Translations under genes and position numbers: made by a program
Notes under the pieces: model-generated
Told to the model about the DNA's origin: nothing
Databases searched by the model: none
Seen by the model: only the letters and a program-made list of their open reading frames with translations
Assembly: GCA_001725415.1 (NCBI GenBank)
Contig: MEGH01000039.1
Coordinates: 1 to 64,000, forward strand
Length of the DNA: 64,000 bases
Direction of reading: 5' to 3'
Origin: Pseudonocardia sp. SCN 73-27
GTDB lineage: Bacteria; Actinomycetota; Actinomycetes; Mycobacteriales; Pseudonocardiaceae
Shown here: positions 42,094 through 50,764 of the stretch, in pieces
Numbering within the stretch: the first letter of the stretch is position 1
Layout: the number at the start of each line of letters is the position of its first letter

Positions 42094-43164
42094 TCAGTTG
42101 CCCCAGTCGAGCCGGGGCTGCGTGACCTCCCCGATGCGGTGGCGACCGTCGGGGTGGCCCGGACCGTCGGCCACCCCCTGCTCCTTGACGACGTGCTTGC
42201 CGAAGCCCGGCACGAGCGGTCGCGTGCCGCGCTTGAGCCACAGCCGCATCAGGTGCCGACGCCGCCCGGGCTCGGGATGGTCGACGAACGCCGTGCGCGA
42301 GTGGAGCGCGGCATGGTTGGACAGCCACTGGATGTCGCCGGGCCGGAAGTCCATGTGCAGGACGAGCCCGTCGTGGCGCAGGATCTCGTCGAACAGGTCG
42401 AGCAGCTCCTCCTGCTGCGGCGTCAGCCGCGGGACCTCCTCGTAGTCCTGCGCCGAGCGGATGATCCGGTTGCCGGCGTACATGCTGAACACGCCGTCGA
42501 CGACACAGACCATCGGCGAGGTGTAGGTGTTCGCGGGCGCGTCGTGGTCCTGCTTGTACCAGTCCCAGTGCCACGTCTCGAACATCAGCGGCGCCAGGTC
42601 GGGCCGGCGCTCCAGCACGGTGTTGTAGATCGTCGCCGCGCAGATCAGACTGCTCGCCCCGCCCTCCTTCGCCGGCCGCAGGCACAGCAGGCCCACGACG
42701 TCGCTGGAGTCGGAGTGGAAGTTGAGGCTGTCGCGGATCGCCGACCCGAGCGCCGTCGGGTCGTCGCGCTTCTTGTCCGAGGTCGCCCGCACGTGGTCGA
42801 GCAGGTCTCCCATCTGGTTGAGCTGCATGGGCACGCCCAGGTGCAGCCCCAGCACGAAGTAGATGGCCCCGGACAGGGCGTCGCCGTACTCGTCGACGCG
42901 CAGGCCACGGACCAGCACGAAGCCGCGGCCGCCGTCGAGGACGCGGGCCCATTCGTCGACGGCCGGGCGGCACACCGGCAGCGGGTAGTCGTCGGCGGTG
43001 ACGCGGCGCAGGTCGGGGTCGTCGGCGACGAAGCGCCGGCCGACGGTCTCGAGCTCGGCGAGCTCGTCTGTCGTCAGCCGGTGGATCCAGTCGGTACGGG
43101 CGGACAGCTCGTCGCCACGCCACACGGCGGGGCCGCTGACGGGCTGGGACGTCATGGTGGACAT
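42094..43164 (-). CDS. TauD/TfdA-family 2-oxoglutarate/Fe(II) dioxygenase
   Basis: A 356-residue jelly-roll dioxygenase. The iron facial triad is His150 and Asp152 in NFHSDSSD and the distal His288 in AALHSRT; Arg307 in RRRHLMRLWL should hold 2-oxoglutarate. This matches the larger TauD-like branch common in soil bacteria, which oxidises small carboxylates, sulfonates or ethers. ATG 43164 follows GAGGA. It lies 224 bases after the enolase-superfamily gene of the importer operon and is a distant paralogue of the protein at 49718 (shared SDSSDVVGLLC-type core). The region 41905-42093 downstream shows no gene. Confidence 0.9.
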   Translation of the reverse strand: MSTMTSQPVSGPAVWRGDELSARTDWIHRLTTDELAELETVGRRFVADDPDLRRVTADDYPLPVCRPAVDEWARVLDGGRGFVLVRGLRVDEYGDALSGAIYFVLGLHLGVPMQLNQMGDLLDHVRATSDKKRDDPTALGSAIRDSLNFHSDSSDVVGLLCLRPAKEGGASSLICAATIYNTVLERRPDLAPLMFETWHWDWYKQDHDAPANTYTSPMVCVVDGVFSMYAGNRIIRSAQDYEEVPRLTPQQEELLDLFDEILRHDGLVLHMDFRPGDIQWLSNHAALHSRTAFVDHPEPGRRRHLMRLWLKRGTRPLVPGFGKHVVKEQGVADGPGHPDGRHRIGEVTQPRLDWGN

Positions 43165-43371
43165 GTCTGTTCCTCGGGTGATCGGGCGGTTTTTCGACCC
43201 GTCGTGGGCGCGGCCGCGCGCCGGGTCCGGTGCGTCCCGATCAGAAGTGCGCGTAGATCCCGTTGACTGCTGTGCCGTGCCGCAGGCCGTGGCGCTTGGG
43301 CGCCGACCTGCGACGTGGGTACGGATTCGTCGTCCTCACCTCCCTACGAAGCCTCCCTGCGGTGCGTCCCG

Positions 43372-43399
43372 AGCTCAGACGTCCCAGCTCAGACGTCCC
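43372..43399. repeat. Perfect 14-bp tandem duplication at the stop of the enolase-superfamily gene
   Basis: AGCTCAGACGTCCC is present twice head to tail (43372-43385 and 43386-43399). The second copy contains the stop codon of the mandelate-racemase-like gene (43391-43389). A simple replication-slippage duplication explains it; it does not disturb the reading frame. Confidence 0.7.
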
Positions 43400-44555
43400 C
43401 GTTGAAGCGGTCCAGGAGTCCCTTCGACGTGCCGACGACGCGGCCGCGCGGAGGGGAGTAGGGGTGCTTCGCGGCGGCTGCCTCGTCGAGGTCGACACCC
43501 AGGCCCGGGCCGTCGGGGATCGGCAGCATGCCGTCGACGACCTGGTCGAGTCCAAGCTTGGCGCCCACCGACAGCTCCTCGTGCGCGGGCACGAGGTGCA
43601 GCGAGTACTCGACGAGCCGGATCGCCGGCACCGTCGCGGCCAGGTGAAGGTTCGCCGTCAGCGCCAGCGGGCCCGCCGAGATGTGGGGGACGACGCGGGC
43701 GCCGTAGCGCGACGCCGCGACCTGCGCCATCCGCCGCGCCACCGAGATGCCGCCGTTGACCGCGGCGTCGGGCTGCAGCACCGACACCCCGCTCTCCAGG
43801 ACCTGAATCGCCTCCTCGACGCCGAACAGGTGCTCGCCGTAGGCGATCGGCACCGCGCTCGCCCGTGCGGCCGACGCGATCCCGGCCCACGCCGTCTGCG
43901 GCATGGGCTCCTCGAACCAGCGGATGCCGAGGTCGGCCAGGTGCCGCGAGAGCTCGACGGTGGTCGCCTGTGTGTAGGTCTCGCTGCCGTCGATCATCAG
44001 CTCGACGTCCGACGGCAGCAGGCCGCGCAGCTCGGTGAGCACGCGCAGGTCGTCGTGCCAGGCCGGGCCCAGCCGCACCTTCGCCTTGGTGACGCCGCGC
44101 TCGGTGGCGCGCGAGATCAGCTCGTGGTGGAAGCTCGCCGGGCCCTCGTCGAGGAACGTCGACGACGCGTAGATCTCGACGGCGTCACGCACCCGGCCGA
44201 TCAGGGCGCTGACCGAGCGCCCGGACGCCTTGCCCAGCAGGTCCCACAGCGCGATCTCGACGGCGCTGCGTGCCTGCGCCGCGATCCAGACGTCGCCGAG
44301 GCGGCGGCGGGTGGCCATGCGCAGCTTCTCGGTCAGCGGCTCGACCGCGACCAGCTCCTCGCCGGCCAGGAGCGGGTCGTAGACGTCGCGGATCAGCGTG
44401 GCCAGCACCGAGGCGTAGGAGCAGCCGTAGCTGTCGCAGGCCTCGCCGTAGCCGACGAGCCCGTCGTCGGTGGTGATCTTGACGAAGAGCAGCGACATCG
44501 GCTCCCGGCGCAGCGGGAACGTGACCGGGATCGGCTCGATCGACCGGATTCTCAT
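43389..44555 (-). CDS. Mandelate racemase/muconate lactonizing enzyme (enolase superfamily)
   Basis: A 388-residue enolase-superfamily member with the catalytic Lys pair KAK (157-159), the metal ligands Asp189 (MIDGSETY), Glu215 (FEEPMP) and Glu241 (AYGEHLFG), and the general acid/base Asp263 and His291 (VVPHISAG). The KxK and His-Asp dyad put it in the mandelate-racemase subgroup: abstraction of the alpha-proton of a carboxylate for racemisation or dehydration. Its ATG overlaps the ATPase stop by four bases, so it is co-translated with the importer and probably acts on the imported compound. Confidence 0.93.
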   Translation of the reverse strand: MRIRSIEPIPVTFPLRREPMSLLFVKITTDDGLVGYGEACDSYGCSYASVLATLIRDVYDPLLAGEELVAVEPLTEKLRMATRRRLGDVWIAAQARSAVEIALWDLLGKASGRSVSALIGRVRDAVEIYASSTFLDEGPASFHHELISRATERGVTKAKVRLGPAWHDDLRVLTELRGLLPSDVELMIDGSETYTQATTVELSRHLADLGIRWFEEPMPQTAWAGIASAARASAVPIAYGEHLFGVEEAIQVLESGVSVLQPDAAVNGGISVARRMAQVAASRYGARVVPHISAGPLALTANLHLAATVPAIRLVEYSLHLVPAHEELSVGAKLGLDQVVDGMLPIPDGPGLGVDLDEAAAAKHPYSPPRGRVVGTSKGLLDRFNGDV

Positions 44556-45427
44556 GCCTTCAGCTCCGAGGGCCGGCCGTCGAGCTCGGCGTCGCTCCCC
44601 GCGGACGAGGTCGCGGCCGGGCGGCGGACCAGGGTGAACACCTCGGCGCGCCGCTTCACGAACTCCGGCTCGGCCTTGGTGGTGAGCTGGTCGCGACGGC
44701 CCAGGTCGACCGGGATGTCGGCGATGAGCCGGCCCGGGTGGGCGGCCAGCACGATGACGCGGTCGGCCACGTACACGGCCTCGTCGATGTCGTGGGTGAC
44801 CATCGCGACGGTCATGTCGTACCGGTCACGCAGCGCCAGGACCAGGTCCTCGAGGTCGGCGCGGGTCTGGGCGTCGACGGCGGCGAGCGGCTCGTCCATC
44901 AGCATGACGGTCGGCTCGACGACCAGCGCGCGGGCGATCGCGACGCGCTGCTGCATGCCGCCCGACATCTGCCACGGGTACAGCGCCTGTGTCCCGGCGA
45001 GGTCGACGGCCGTCAGCGCCTCGTCGACGCGGCGGGCCACCTCGGCCTTGGGCAGCTTGTCGGCCGCCGCGGCCATCGACAGGTTCTTGCCGACGGTCAT
45101 CCACGGGAACAGCGAACGTCCGTAGTCCTGGAAGACGACGGCGACGCCGGGAGGCGGGCCGGAGATGGGCGTGGAGCCCAGCCGGATTCCGCCCGCGGTG
45201 GGCTTGAGCAGCCCGGCCATCATCATCAGCAGGGTCGACTTGCCGCAGCCGGACGGCCCGACGATGGAGATGAACTGGCCGCTCTCGACGGTGAACGAGG
45301 TCTCGTCGAGTGCGAGGCGGGCCGTGGGGCCGTCCCCGTAGACCTTCTTGACGCCTTCGACGTGCAGATCCATCGGTGCCTTCGCTCCGTTCGGCGTGCG
45401 TGTTCGCGGTGTCGCGAGGATGGTCAT
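44552..45427 (-). CDS. ABC transporter ATP-binding protein (SsuB/TauB-like)
   Basis: A 291-residue ATPase with Walker A GPSGCGKST, Q-loop VVFQDYGRSLFPWMTV, signature MSGGMQQRVAIARAL, Walker B VMLMDEPLAAVDAQTR and switch His VTHDIDEAV. The C-terminal 45 residues are an extra charged tail. ATG at 45427 in an ATGA overlap with the permease gene is favoured; an internal ATG at 45373 (MDLHVEG) would give the typical family start and is the alternative. Confidence 0.92.
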   Translation of the reverse strand: MTILATPRTRTPNGAKAPMDLHVEGVKKVYGDGPTARLALDETSFTVESGQFISIVGPSGCGKSTLLMMMAGLLKPTAGGIRLGSTPISGPPPGVAVVFQDYGRSLFPWMTVGKNLSMAAAADKLPKAEVARRVDEALTAVDLAGTQALYPWQMSGGMQQRVAIARALVVEPTVMLMDEPLAAVDAQTRADLEDLVLALRDRYDMTVAMVTHDIDEAVYVADRVIVLAAHPGRLIADIPVDLGRRDQLTTKAEPEFVKRRAEVFTLVRRPAATSSAGSDAELDGRPSELKA

Positions 45428-46326
45428 TGGCCGCTCAGCCCCTCCCGGCGCTGCCAGCGCAGCACGCGCTTCTCGATGAGCTCGAGGACGACGTTGAGGA
45501 GCACGCTGATCACGCCGATCAGCAGGAACGCCGACCACATCTGCAGGAACTTGAAGGACTGCTGGTTGAGCAGGATCTCGTAGCCGACACCCGCGGTCGT
45601 CGCGTAGAGCTCCGAGATCACCATGAGGATCAGTGCGACGCCGATGCTGACGCGGACACCGGTGAGGATGCCCGGCATCGCGGCGGGCACGAGGACCCGC
45701 CGGTACAGCGTGAACGGTGAGATCCGCAGGCTGCGGGCCGTCTGCAGGGTCATCCGATCGACGCCCGCGACGCCGTCGGCGGTGTTGACGATGATGAGCC
45801 CGACGGTGCCGACGAAGATCAGGAAGACGTTCATGCTGTCGGCGATGCCGAAGATCTGCACGGCGACCGGGATGATCGCCGACTTCGGCTCGGCCAGCCA
45901 GAACCGGATGAACGGGAAGTACATGGCCGCGGCGACGGCGCTGCGGCCCAGCAGGATGCCGACGGGGATGCCGACGACCAGCGCCAGCCCCCAACCCTGC
46001 GCGAGACGCCGGAGGCTGGGCAGGGCGGCGTCGAAGAAGTGCTGGGACAGGAACAGCGACGACGGGTCGCCGGTGAACCAGTCCTGGCCGAACTGCACGA
46101 AGATCTTCGACAGCGGCGGGAAGTAGAGCGTCGGACTGAGGGTGGCGACGACCTGCCACAGGATCGCGATCGCGACGAGCAGCCACAGGCTGCTCACCCC
46201 GCTCACCAGGCGGCGGCCGAAGGGGCGCTTTCGGCGCGGGACGCGCGTGGTCGGCGCCTTGTCGCCGGCGGGTGGGGGCGGCGGTGCGGACGTGAGAGTG
46301 GACGTGGCCCCGGACGGGTCAGGCAC
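45424..46326 (-). CDS. ABC transporter permease 2 (SsuC/TauC-like)
   Basis: A 300-residue permease. About 45 N-terminal cytoplasmic residues rich in Pro, Ala and Arg precede six hydrophobic segments, with the EAA loop near LQTARSLRISPFTLYRRVLVPA and the preceding WLAEPKSAIIPVAVQIFGIA. GTG at 46326 with GGAGG four bases before it overlaps the other permease gene by eight bases. It forms a heterodimer channel with the permease encoded upstream, unlike the single permease at 29319. Confidence 0.9.
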   Translation of the reverse strand: MPDPSGATSTLTSAPPPPPAGDKAPTTRVPRRKRPFGRRLVSGVSSLWLLVAIAILWQVVATLSPTLYFPPLSKIFVQFGQDWFTGDPSSLFLSQHFFDAALPSLRRLAQGWGLALVVGIPVGILLGRSAVAAAMYFPFIRFWLAEPKSAIIPVAVQIFGIADSMNVFLIFVGTVGLIIVNTADGVAGVDRMTLQTARSLRISPFTLYRRVLVPAAMPGILTGVRVSIGVALILMVISELYATTAGVGYEILLNQQSFKFLQMWSAFLLIGVISVLLNVVLELIEKRVLRWQRREGLSGQ

Positions 46327-47155
46327 TGGCCCTCCAACCGACGGCGCGACGCTCGAGACGGACCAGCACGGTGTAGAGGAGCGCACCGAGCAGGCCGACG
46401 ACGATGACGGCCGCGTAGACGATGTCGGGGCGCAGCGCCTGCTGGTACAGCCGCAGGAACGTGCCGACCCCGGAACGCGCGCCGAGCAGCTCGGCGGCGA
46501 TGACGACGACGAGTGCCGTGCCCGTCGCGACCCGCACGCCGGTGAGGATCGACGGCAGCGCGCTGGGCAGCGTGACGTACACCTGGCGGCGCCACCACGG
46601 CCAGCGCATGGACCGTGCGGCGTCGAGGCGCAGCGGCTCGGTGCCGAGCACGCCGTAGCTGGTGTTGATGATGATCGGCCACAGGATCGCCCAGAAGGCG
46701 ATGGCCACCTTCATCTCCGTCGCCAGCCCGAACATCAGGATGGCGATCGGCAGCAGTGCGGTGGCCGGGACGGCCCGCGCGACGTTGACGACGACCATCG
46801 ACGGCCGGCGCAGGAACGGGATCGCGCTGGTGACCAGACCGATGAGGATGCCCGCCGCGCTGCCGAGGGCGAGCGCGATCAGCCAGGTGAGCAAGGTGTC
46901 GCCGAGGGCGCCGAGGAACTCGCCGCTGGTGAGCACGCCGGGCAGGGCGGCGGCCACCACCGCCGGCCCGGGGAGGGCCGACGGCGGGATGACGCCGGTG
47001 GAGGCGCCGAGCTGCCAGAGCGCGATCAGCGAGCCGGTGCCGAGGATGCCGAGCAGTATCCGCTGGGTGCGGCTGAGCTGGGCGGCGGTGACTGCGCGCG
47101 ACGAACCGGGCGGGACCTGCTGCCTCGGCCGGGTCGTCGTCGACGCCGCGGTCAT
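46319..47155 (-). CDS. ABC transporter permease 1 (SsuC/TauC-like)
   Basis: A 278-residue permease with about six hydrophobic segments, the motif VARAVPATALLPIAILMFGLATEM and an EAA loop around LRLDAARSMRWPWWRRQVYVTLPSA. ATG at 47155 overlaps the stop of the binding-protein gene by four bases. Two different permease genes in one SsuABC-like system imply a heteromeric membrane channel. Confidence 0.9.
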   Translation of the reverse strand: MTAASTTTRPRQQVPPGSSRAVTAAQLSRTQRILLGILGTGSLIALWQLGASTGVIPPSALPGPAVVAAALPGVLTSGEFLGALGDTLLTWLIALALGSAAGILIGLVTSAIPFLRRPSMVVVNVARAVPATALLPIAILMFGLATEMKVAIAFWAILWPIIINTSYGVLGTEPLRLDAARSMRWPWWRRQVYVTLPSALPSILTGVRVATGTALVVVIAAELLGARSGVGTFLRLYQQALRPDIVYAAVIVVGLLGALLYTVLVRLERRAVGWRASA

Positions 47156-48135
47156 CCGGTGGTCCAGGCGAAGTCGGCGACCTTGGTCTCGACGGGGAAG
47201 TCGGCCGGGATGGCCTTCGTCTCGGCGAGGATCGACTTCATCCGCATGAACGAGCCGCGGTCGATGCGCCCGGCGTAGCCCTGCTCGGCGATCTGCGCGA
47301 GGTCGGCGGCGGGGCGCTTGCAGTACTTGGAGAAGATGTCGAACTTCTGGGCGTTGTTGGCCTTGTCGTTGCCCGCCTTGGCCGCCTCGTCCATGGCGTC
47401 GGTGAACTGCACGACGGCCTTCTGGTTCTTCGCGAGGAAGTCGTTCGAGGTGGCGTAGAGCGCGGTCGGGGTGGCGCCGCCGGCGGCGTCGAAGATCGGG
47501 TTGCCGATCGAGCGGCCGGTACCGGCCTTGGTCACCTCGAAGATCTCGGTCGACGTGACCTGCGCGCCGTCGACGGCCTTGTTGGCGACGGCCGTGGCGA
47601 GCTCGGGGAAGGGCAGCGCGGTGAACTTCGGCGCGGTGCCGCCGGCGTCGGTGATCCACCGGGAGGTGAGGACGGCGCCGGTGCCGGTCAGCTCGTTGAC
47701 GGCGACGGTCTTGCCGGAGAGGTCGGCGGGGCCGCGGGCGGGGGAGTCGGCGGCGACGATGACGCCGTGGCTCTCGGGCGTCGAGACGCCACTGCCGGAG
47801 ACGATCGTGAGCGGCAGGCCTTGCGCGAGCGCGTTGAAGATGGCCGCCGAGCTGACGAACGCGACGTCGGCCGAGCCGGACTGGACCGCGGCGATGCCGG
47901 CGTTGCCCCCCGTGGACTTGACGAGCTCCACGTCGAGGCCGTGCTTGGCGAAGATCCCGGCGTCCTGGGCGTAGAGGGCGATCTCGTTGCAGAGGCCGAG
48001 GCTGGTGACCCGCAGGGGGATCCGGCCGGACTCGCTGGCGGCCACCTCGTCGGTCGATGACCCGCACCCGGCCAGCGTCGCGAGGGCGACCACCGATGCG
48101 ACGGCGGTCGCGACCCACCTGAGACGTCGATTCAT
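47152..48135 (-). CDS. ABC transporter substrate-binding lipoprotein, paralogue A
   Basis: A 327-residue NMT1/SsuA-like binding protein with signal peptide MNRRLRWVATAVA and lipobox LATLAGCGSS (Cys24). It is a close paralogue of the protein at 50765: both share RVTSLxLCNE, FxKHGLDVE, TGGNAGxAAxQSGxADV, LTIVSGxG, FTALPFPEL, TKAGTGRSIGN and KQ/KRPAADLAQI. LCNE and CKRP are unusual and may mark the ligand site. GGAGTG lies before the ATG. It is the first gene of a binding protein-permease-permease-ATPase-enolase operon with a 5' leader of roughly 160 bases. Confidence 0.92.
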   Translation of the reverse strand: MNRRLRWVATAVASVVALATLAGCGSSTDEVAASESGRIPLRVTSLGLCNEIALYAQDAGIFAKHGLDVELVKSTGGNAGIAAVQSGSADVAFVSSAAIFNALAQGLPLTIVSGSGVSTPESHGVIVAADSPARGPADLSGKTVAVNELTGTGAVLTSRWITDAGGTAPKFTALPFPELATAVANKAVDGAQVTSTEIFEVTKAGTGRSIGNPIFDAAGGATPTALYATSNDFLAKNQKAVVQFTDAMDEAAKAGNDKANNAQKFDIFSKYCKRPAADLAQIAEQGYAGRIDRGSFMRMKSILAETKAIPADFPVETKVADFAWTTG

Positions 48136-48303
48136 GGGGCACTCCGTTGTGTGGTGGAACGGCCGTCGGCGGCGCGGCTCTCGCCTGCGCCTTCTGTCTG
48201 CTCCGCCGCCGCGGCGGGTCCGGGTGAACACATGCTTACCGAGTCCTGTATCGACCGCCGTGCGACATTCGCCACGTTCGTGGAGGAGCGGCCGAGGTGG
48301 CGC

Positions 48304-48344
48304 CATCTTGTATTGCGATACGCCGTCGTGTCAATCAATACGGC
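48304..48344 (-). promoter_or_regulatory. Promoter/operator of the importer operon (41-bp shared block, copy 1)
   Basis: On the minus strand, TTGACA (48334-48329) and CAAGAT (48310-48305) are 18 bp apart. The 41-base block is identical in 39 of 41 positions to the block at 49619-49659, which lies in front of the second TauD/binding-protein pair, in the same orientation relative to its gene. Such conservation between two otherwise different intergenic regions points to a common regulator covering the -35 and -10 boxes. Confidence 0.75.
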
Positions 48345-48376
48345 AGTGCGACCGTCGAGGCGCCCGGGCGGGCGGA

Positions 48377-49483
48377 TCACGCGAAGATCGACCGGTCGAT
48401 GCCGCAGTGCGCGCCGAGCACTCCGTCGACCACTTGCGTGACGCCGAGGTCGCCCGCGACCGACACCAGTGAGTAGGCGTCATCGGCCGAGAGCCCCACT
48501 CGCCACCGCAGCAACGCGACCATCTCGCGCGCTGCCATCAGCGCGGCGGCGTCCAGGTCGTCGCCGAACCCGTGGGTGAACCAGTGCGTCGCTGTCTCCA
48601 GCAGCGGCGTGCGGATCTCGATGTCGTCGACTGCGGCGACGCGGATCGTCGCGTTCATCGACGCCTCGATCGCCGTCCCGCACACCTCGCCGTCGCCCTG
48701 CGCGAAGTGCGGGTCGCCGACGTAGATGCCCGCGCCCTCGTGGAAGACCGGGAAGAAGACGGTGGCCCCTTCGCCGAACCGCCAGTTGTCGACGTTCCCA
48801 CCGAACACGCCGGGCGGCACCGTCGAGACGGGTTCGGTGCCGGGCGGCAGCACCCCGATCACGCCGAAGTGCGGACGGACCGGGATGCTCACCGGACGGC
48901 TGAACGGCTCGTCGGCGCGTGCGTCGGCAGGGGAGAGCCAGCCGGGGACGTCGTATACCGGGCGGCTGCGGAAGTCGTAGGCGAACTCGGGGCGGGCGGT
49001 GGCGGGGAAGGCGTCGCCGTTCTCGTCCAGGCGATAGATCGTGATCCGCTCCTTGCCGAAGTCGGAGTGCAGCAGTCCCCAGTTGGCGGCGCAGTTGGAG
49101 CCGTAGGGCACGCGCGGCGCGGTCGACTCGATGCGGACGGCGACCGCGCCCCCGGGCCGCGCACCGGCGACGGCGACCGGTCCGGTCAGGACGTGCACGC
49201 CCGGGCCGCGCTCGTGCTCGGGGAACGCCGACCAGATGGCGTGCAGGCCGTCGTCGAGCATCAGCTCGGGGGCGTCGCCGGCGTGGTGGCTGACGGCCTC
49301 GACGTCGAGACGGGCACCGGAGTCGACGGTCCGGACGGGGGGCGCGGCCGGGTCGATGGAGCCCCAGCGGACGGTCTGCGGGGTCGCGGGCAGCGCGTGG
49401 GCCGGGGGTGCGGCGGCGGCGAAGGTCTCGGTCGTCGTGGGCGAGAGCGTCTCGATCGCGTGCAGAGTGGGGGTACGGGTCAT
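48377..49483 (-). CDS. Acetamidase/formamidase family amidase
   Basis: A 368-residue FmdA/AmdA-type amidase with GPGVHVLTGPVAVAGARPGGAVAVRIE, the conserved FGVIGVLPPGTEP and GGNVDNWRFGEGATVFFPVFHEGAGIYVGD-type region (read in parts), and GDGEVCGTAIEASM. It hydrolyses short-chain or unusual amides to ammonia and an acid in the cytoplasm. It lies between the two transporter modules, transcribed alone on the minus strand; the 234-base gap upstream (49484-49717) holds the divergent promoter at 49619. No ribosome site is obvious before ATG 49483. Confidence 0.92.
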   Translation of the reverse strand: MTRTPTLHAIETLSPTTTETFAAAAPPAHALPATPQTVRWGSIDPAAPPVRTVDSGARLDVEAVSHHAGDAPELMLDDGLHAIWSAFPEHERGPGVHVLTGPVAVAGARPGGAVAVRIESTAPRVPYGSNCAANWGLLHSDFGKERITIYRLDENGDAFPATARPEFAYDFRSRPVYDVPGWLSPADARADEPFSRPVSIPVRPHFGVIGVLPPGTEPVSTVPPGVFGGNVDNWRFGEGATVFFPVFHEGAGIYVGDPHFAQGDGEVCGTAIEASMNATIRVAAVDDIEIRTPLLETATHWFTHGFGDDLDAAALMAAREMVALLRWRVGLSADDAYSLVSVAGDLGVTQVVDGVLGAHCGIDRSIFA

Positions 49484-49618
49484 GGTTCAAGGAGGCCCCG
49501 GGACTGTTGCCGACGCGTGACGTCGCAGTAAAACCGTCCCGCATTGCGTGATGACGTAACGCACCGTGCGGTGACGCCGACTACACCTGCGGGAGTGCGA
49601 TGCGCTTCGTTCGGCCCC

Positions 49619-49659
49619 GCCGTATCGATTGACACGACGGCGTATCGCATTACAAGATG
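49619..49659 (+). promoter_or_regulatory. Promoter/operator of the second TauD module (41-bp shared block, copy 2)
   Basis: TTGACA (49629-49634) and CAAGAT (49653-49658) are 18 bp apart, and the whole 41-base block matches the inverted copy at 48304-48344 in 39 positions. Transcription should start near 49665. An 8-bp stem (GGAATCCG 49662-49669 with CGGATTCC 49689-49696) would then sit at the 5' end of the message, before the GTG at 49718, and could affect stability or translation. Confidence 0.75.
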
Positions 49660-49717
49660 CCGGAATCCGTGCGGCAGGACCGTTCCGCCGGATTCCCAGC
49701 GATGAGAGGCGGTTGGT

Positions 49718-50707
49718 GTGGCTCGAGTGATCGGTGGCCCCGCGGCATGGCGCGGACCGGAGATCGTCGACTCCCCCGAGTGGAAGATCGAGCTGACCCC
49801 CGAGCACGTCGATGAGCTGCGGGCCGCGCTGCGCGGTGTCGACGAGCCCGACCGCGCACTGCGCTCGATCACCCGCGAGAACTTCCCCCTGCCCACCCTC
49901 GCCCCCGTCCTCGCCGCCGTGCAGGACGAACTGGTCGACGGCCGCGGCTTCGTGCTGCTGCGCGGCGTCCCCGTCGAGGAGCTCACCGAGCGCCAGGCCG
50001 AGCTCATGTACTGGGGCATCGGCCTCTACGTCGGCGTCCCGATCCACCAGAAGGGCGAGGACGACCTGCTCCTGCACATCCGCGACATGGGGCTCGACCG
50101 CAACGACCCCCTCGTCCGTGGCTTCCAGACCTCGGCGCGGCTCGACTATCACGCCGACTCCTCCGATGTCGTCGGCCTGCTGTGCATCCGGCCGGCCATG
50201 CGCGGCGGCGTCTCGACGATCGTCAGCGCCGTCGCCGTCCACGACGAGATCGTCCGCCGCCGCCCCGACCTCGCCGAGGTGCTGCACGAGCGCTGGTGGC
50301 ACGACCGCCGCTCCGGCGACGGCCCCGAGAGCTTCTTCGAGTGCCCGATCTTCGCCGAGGAGGGCGGCAAGCTCTTCGCCCACTACGGCCGCGCCTACAT
50401 CGACTCCGCCCCGCGCGGCGAGGGCGTCCCGGATCTCACCCCCGCGCAGGTCGAAGCCATGGACCTGCTCGACGAGCTGGACAACAGCGCCGAGTTCGTC
50501 CTCAACATGAACTTCGCGCCCGGCGACATCCAGTTCCTGAACAACTACACGATCATGCACGCGCGCACCGACTACGAGGACTACCCCGAGCCGGAGCGCA
50601 AGCGCGACCTGATCCGCCTGTGGCTGGTGCTCGACCGCGACCTCGGCCTCCCGGCCGACTTCGAGGCCGGGGGCATCACTCCGCGCTCGGCCGCGCTCAG
50701 CCGCTGA
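49718..50707 (+). CDS. TauD/TfdA-family 2-oxoglutarate/Fe(II) dioxygenase
   Basis: A 329-residue dioxygenase with His145 and Asp147 (DYHADSSDVVGLL), distal His281 (IMHARTDYEDYPEPE) and an Arg near 300 (RDLIRLWL) for 2-oxoglutarate. The block NMNFAPGDIQFLNNY is typical of this branch. It is a paralogue of the protein at 42094, though the central 100 residues differ, so the substrates may differ too. GTG start at 49718; the next gene, a binding lipoprotein, follows after 57 bases in the same direction and probably delivers the substrate. Confidence 0.92.
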   Translation: MARVIGGPAAWRGPEIVDSPEWKIELTPEHVDELRAALRGVDEPDRALRSITRENFPLPTLAPVLAAVQDELVDGRGFVLLRGVPVEELTERQAELMYWGIGLYVGVPIHQKGEDDLLLHIRDMGLDRNDPLVRGFQTSARLDYHADSSDVVGLLCIRPAMRGGVSTIVSAVAVHDEIVRRRPDLAEVLHERWWHDRRSGDGPESFFECPIFAEEGGKLFAHYGRAYIDSAPRGEGVPDLTPAQVEAMDLLDELDNSAEFVLNMNFAPGDIQFLNNYTIMHARTDYEDYPEPERKRDLIRLWLVLDRDLGLPADFEAGGITPRSAALSR

Positions 50708-50764
50708 CCTGCAAGGAAACCGTACGTCCCCCGAACCCCGCTGATCCCTCCACGGAGCATCCAG

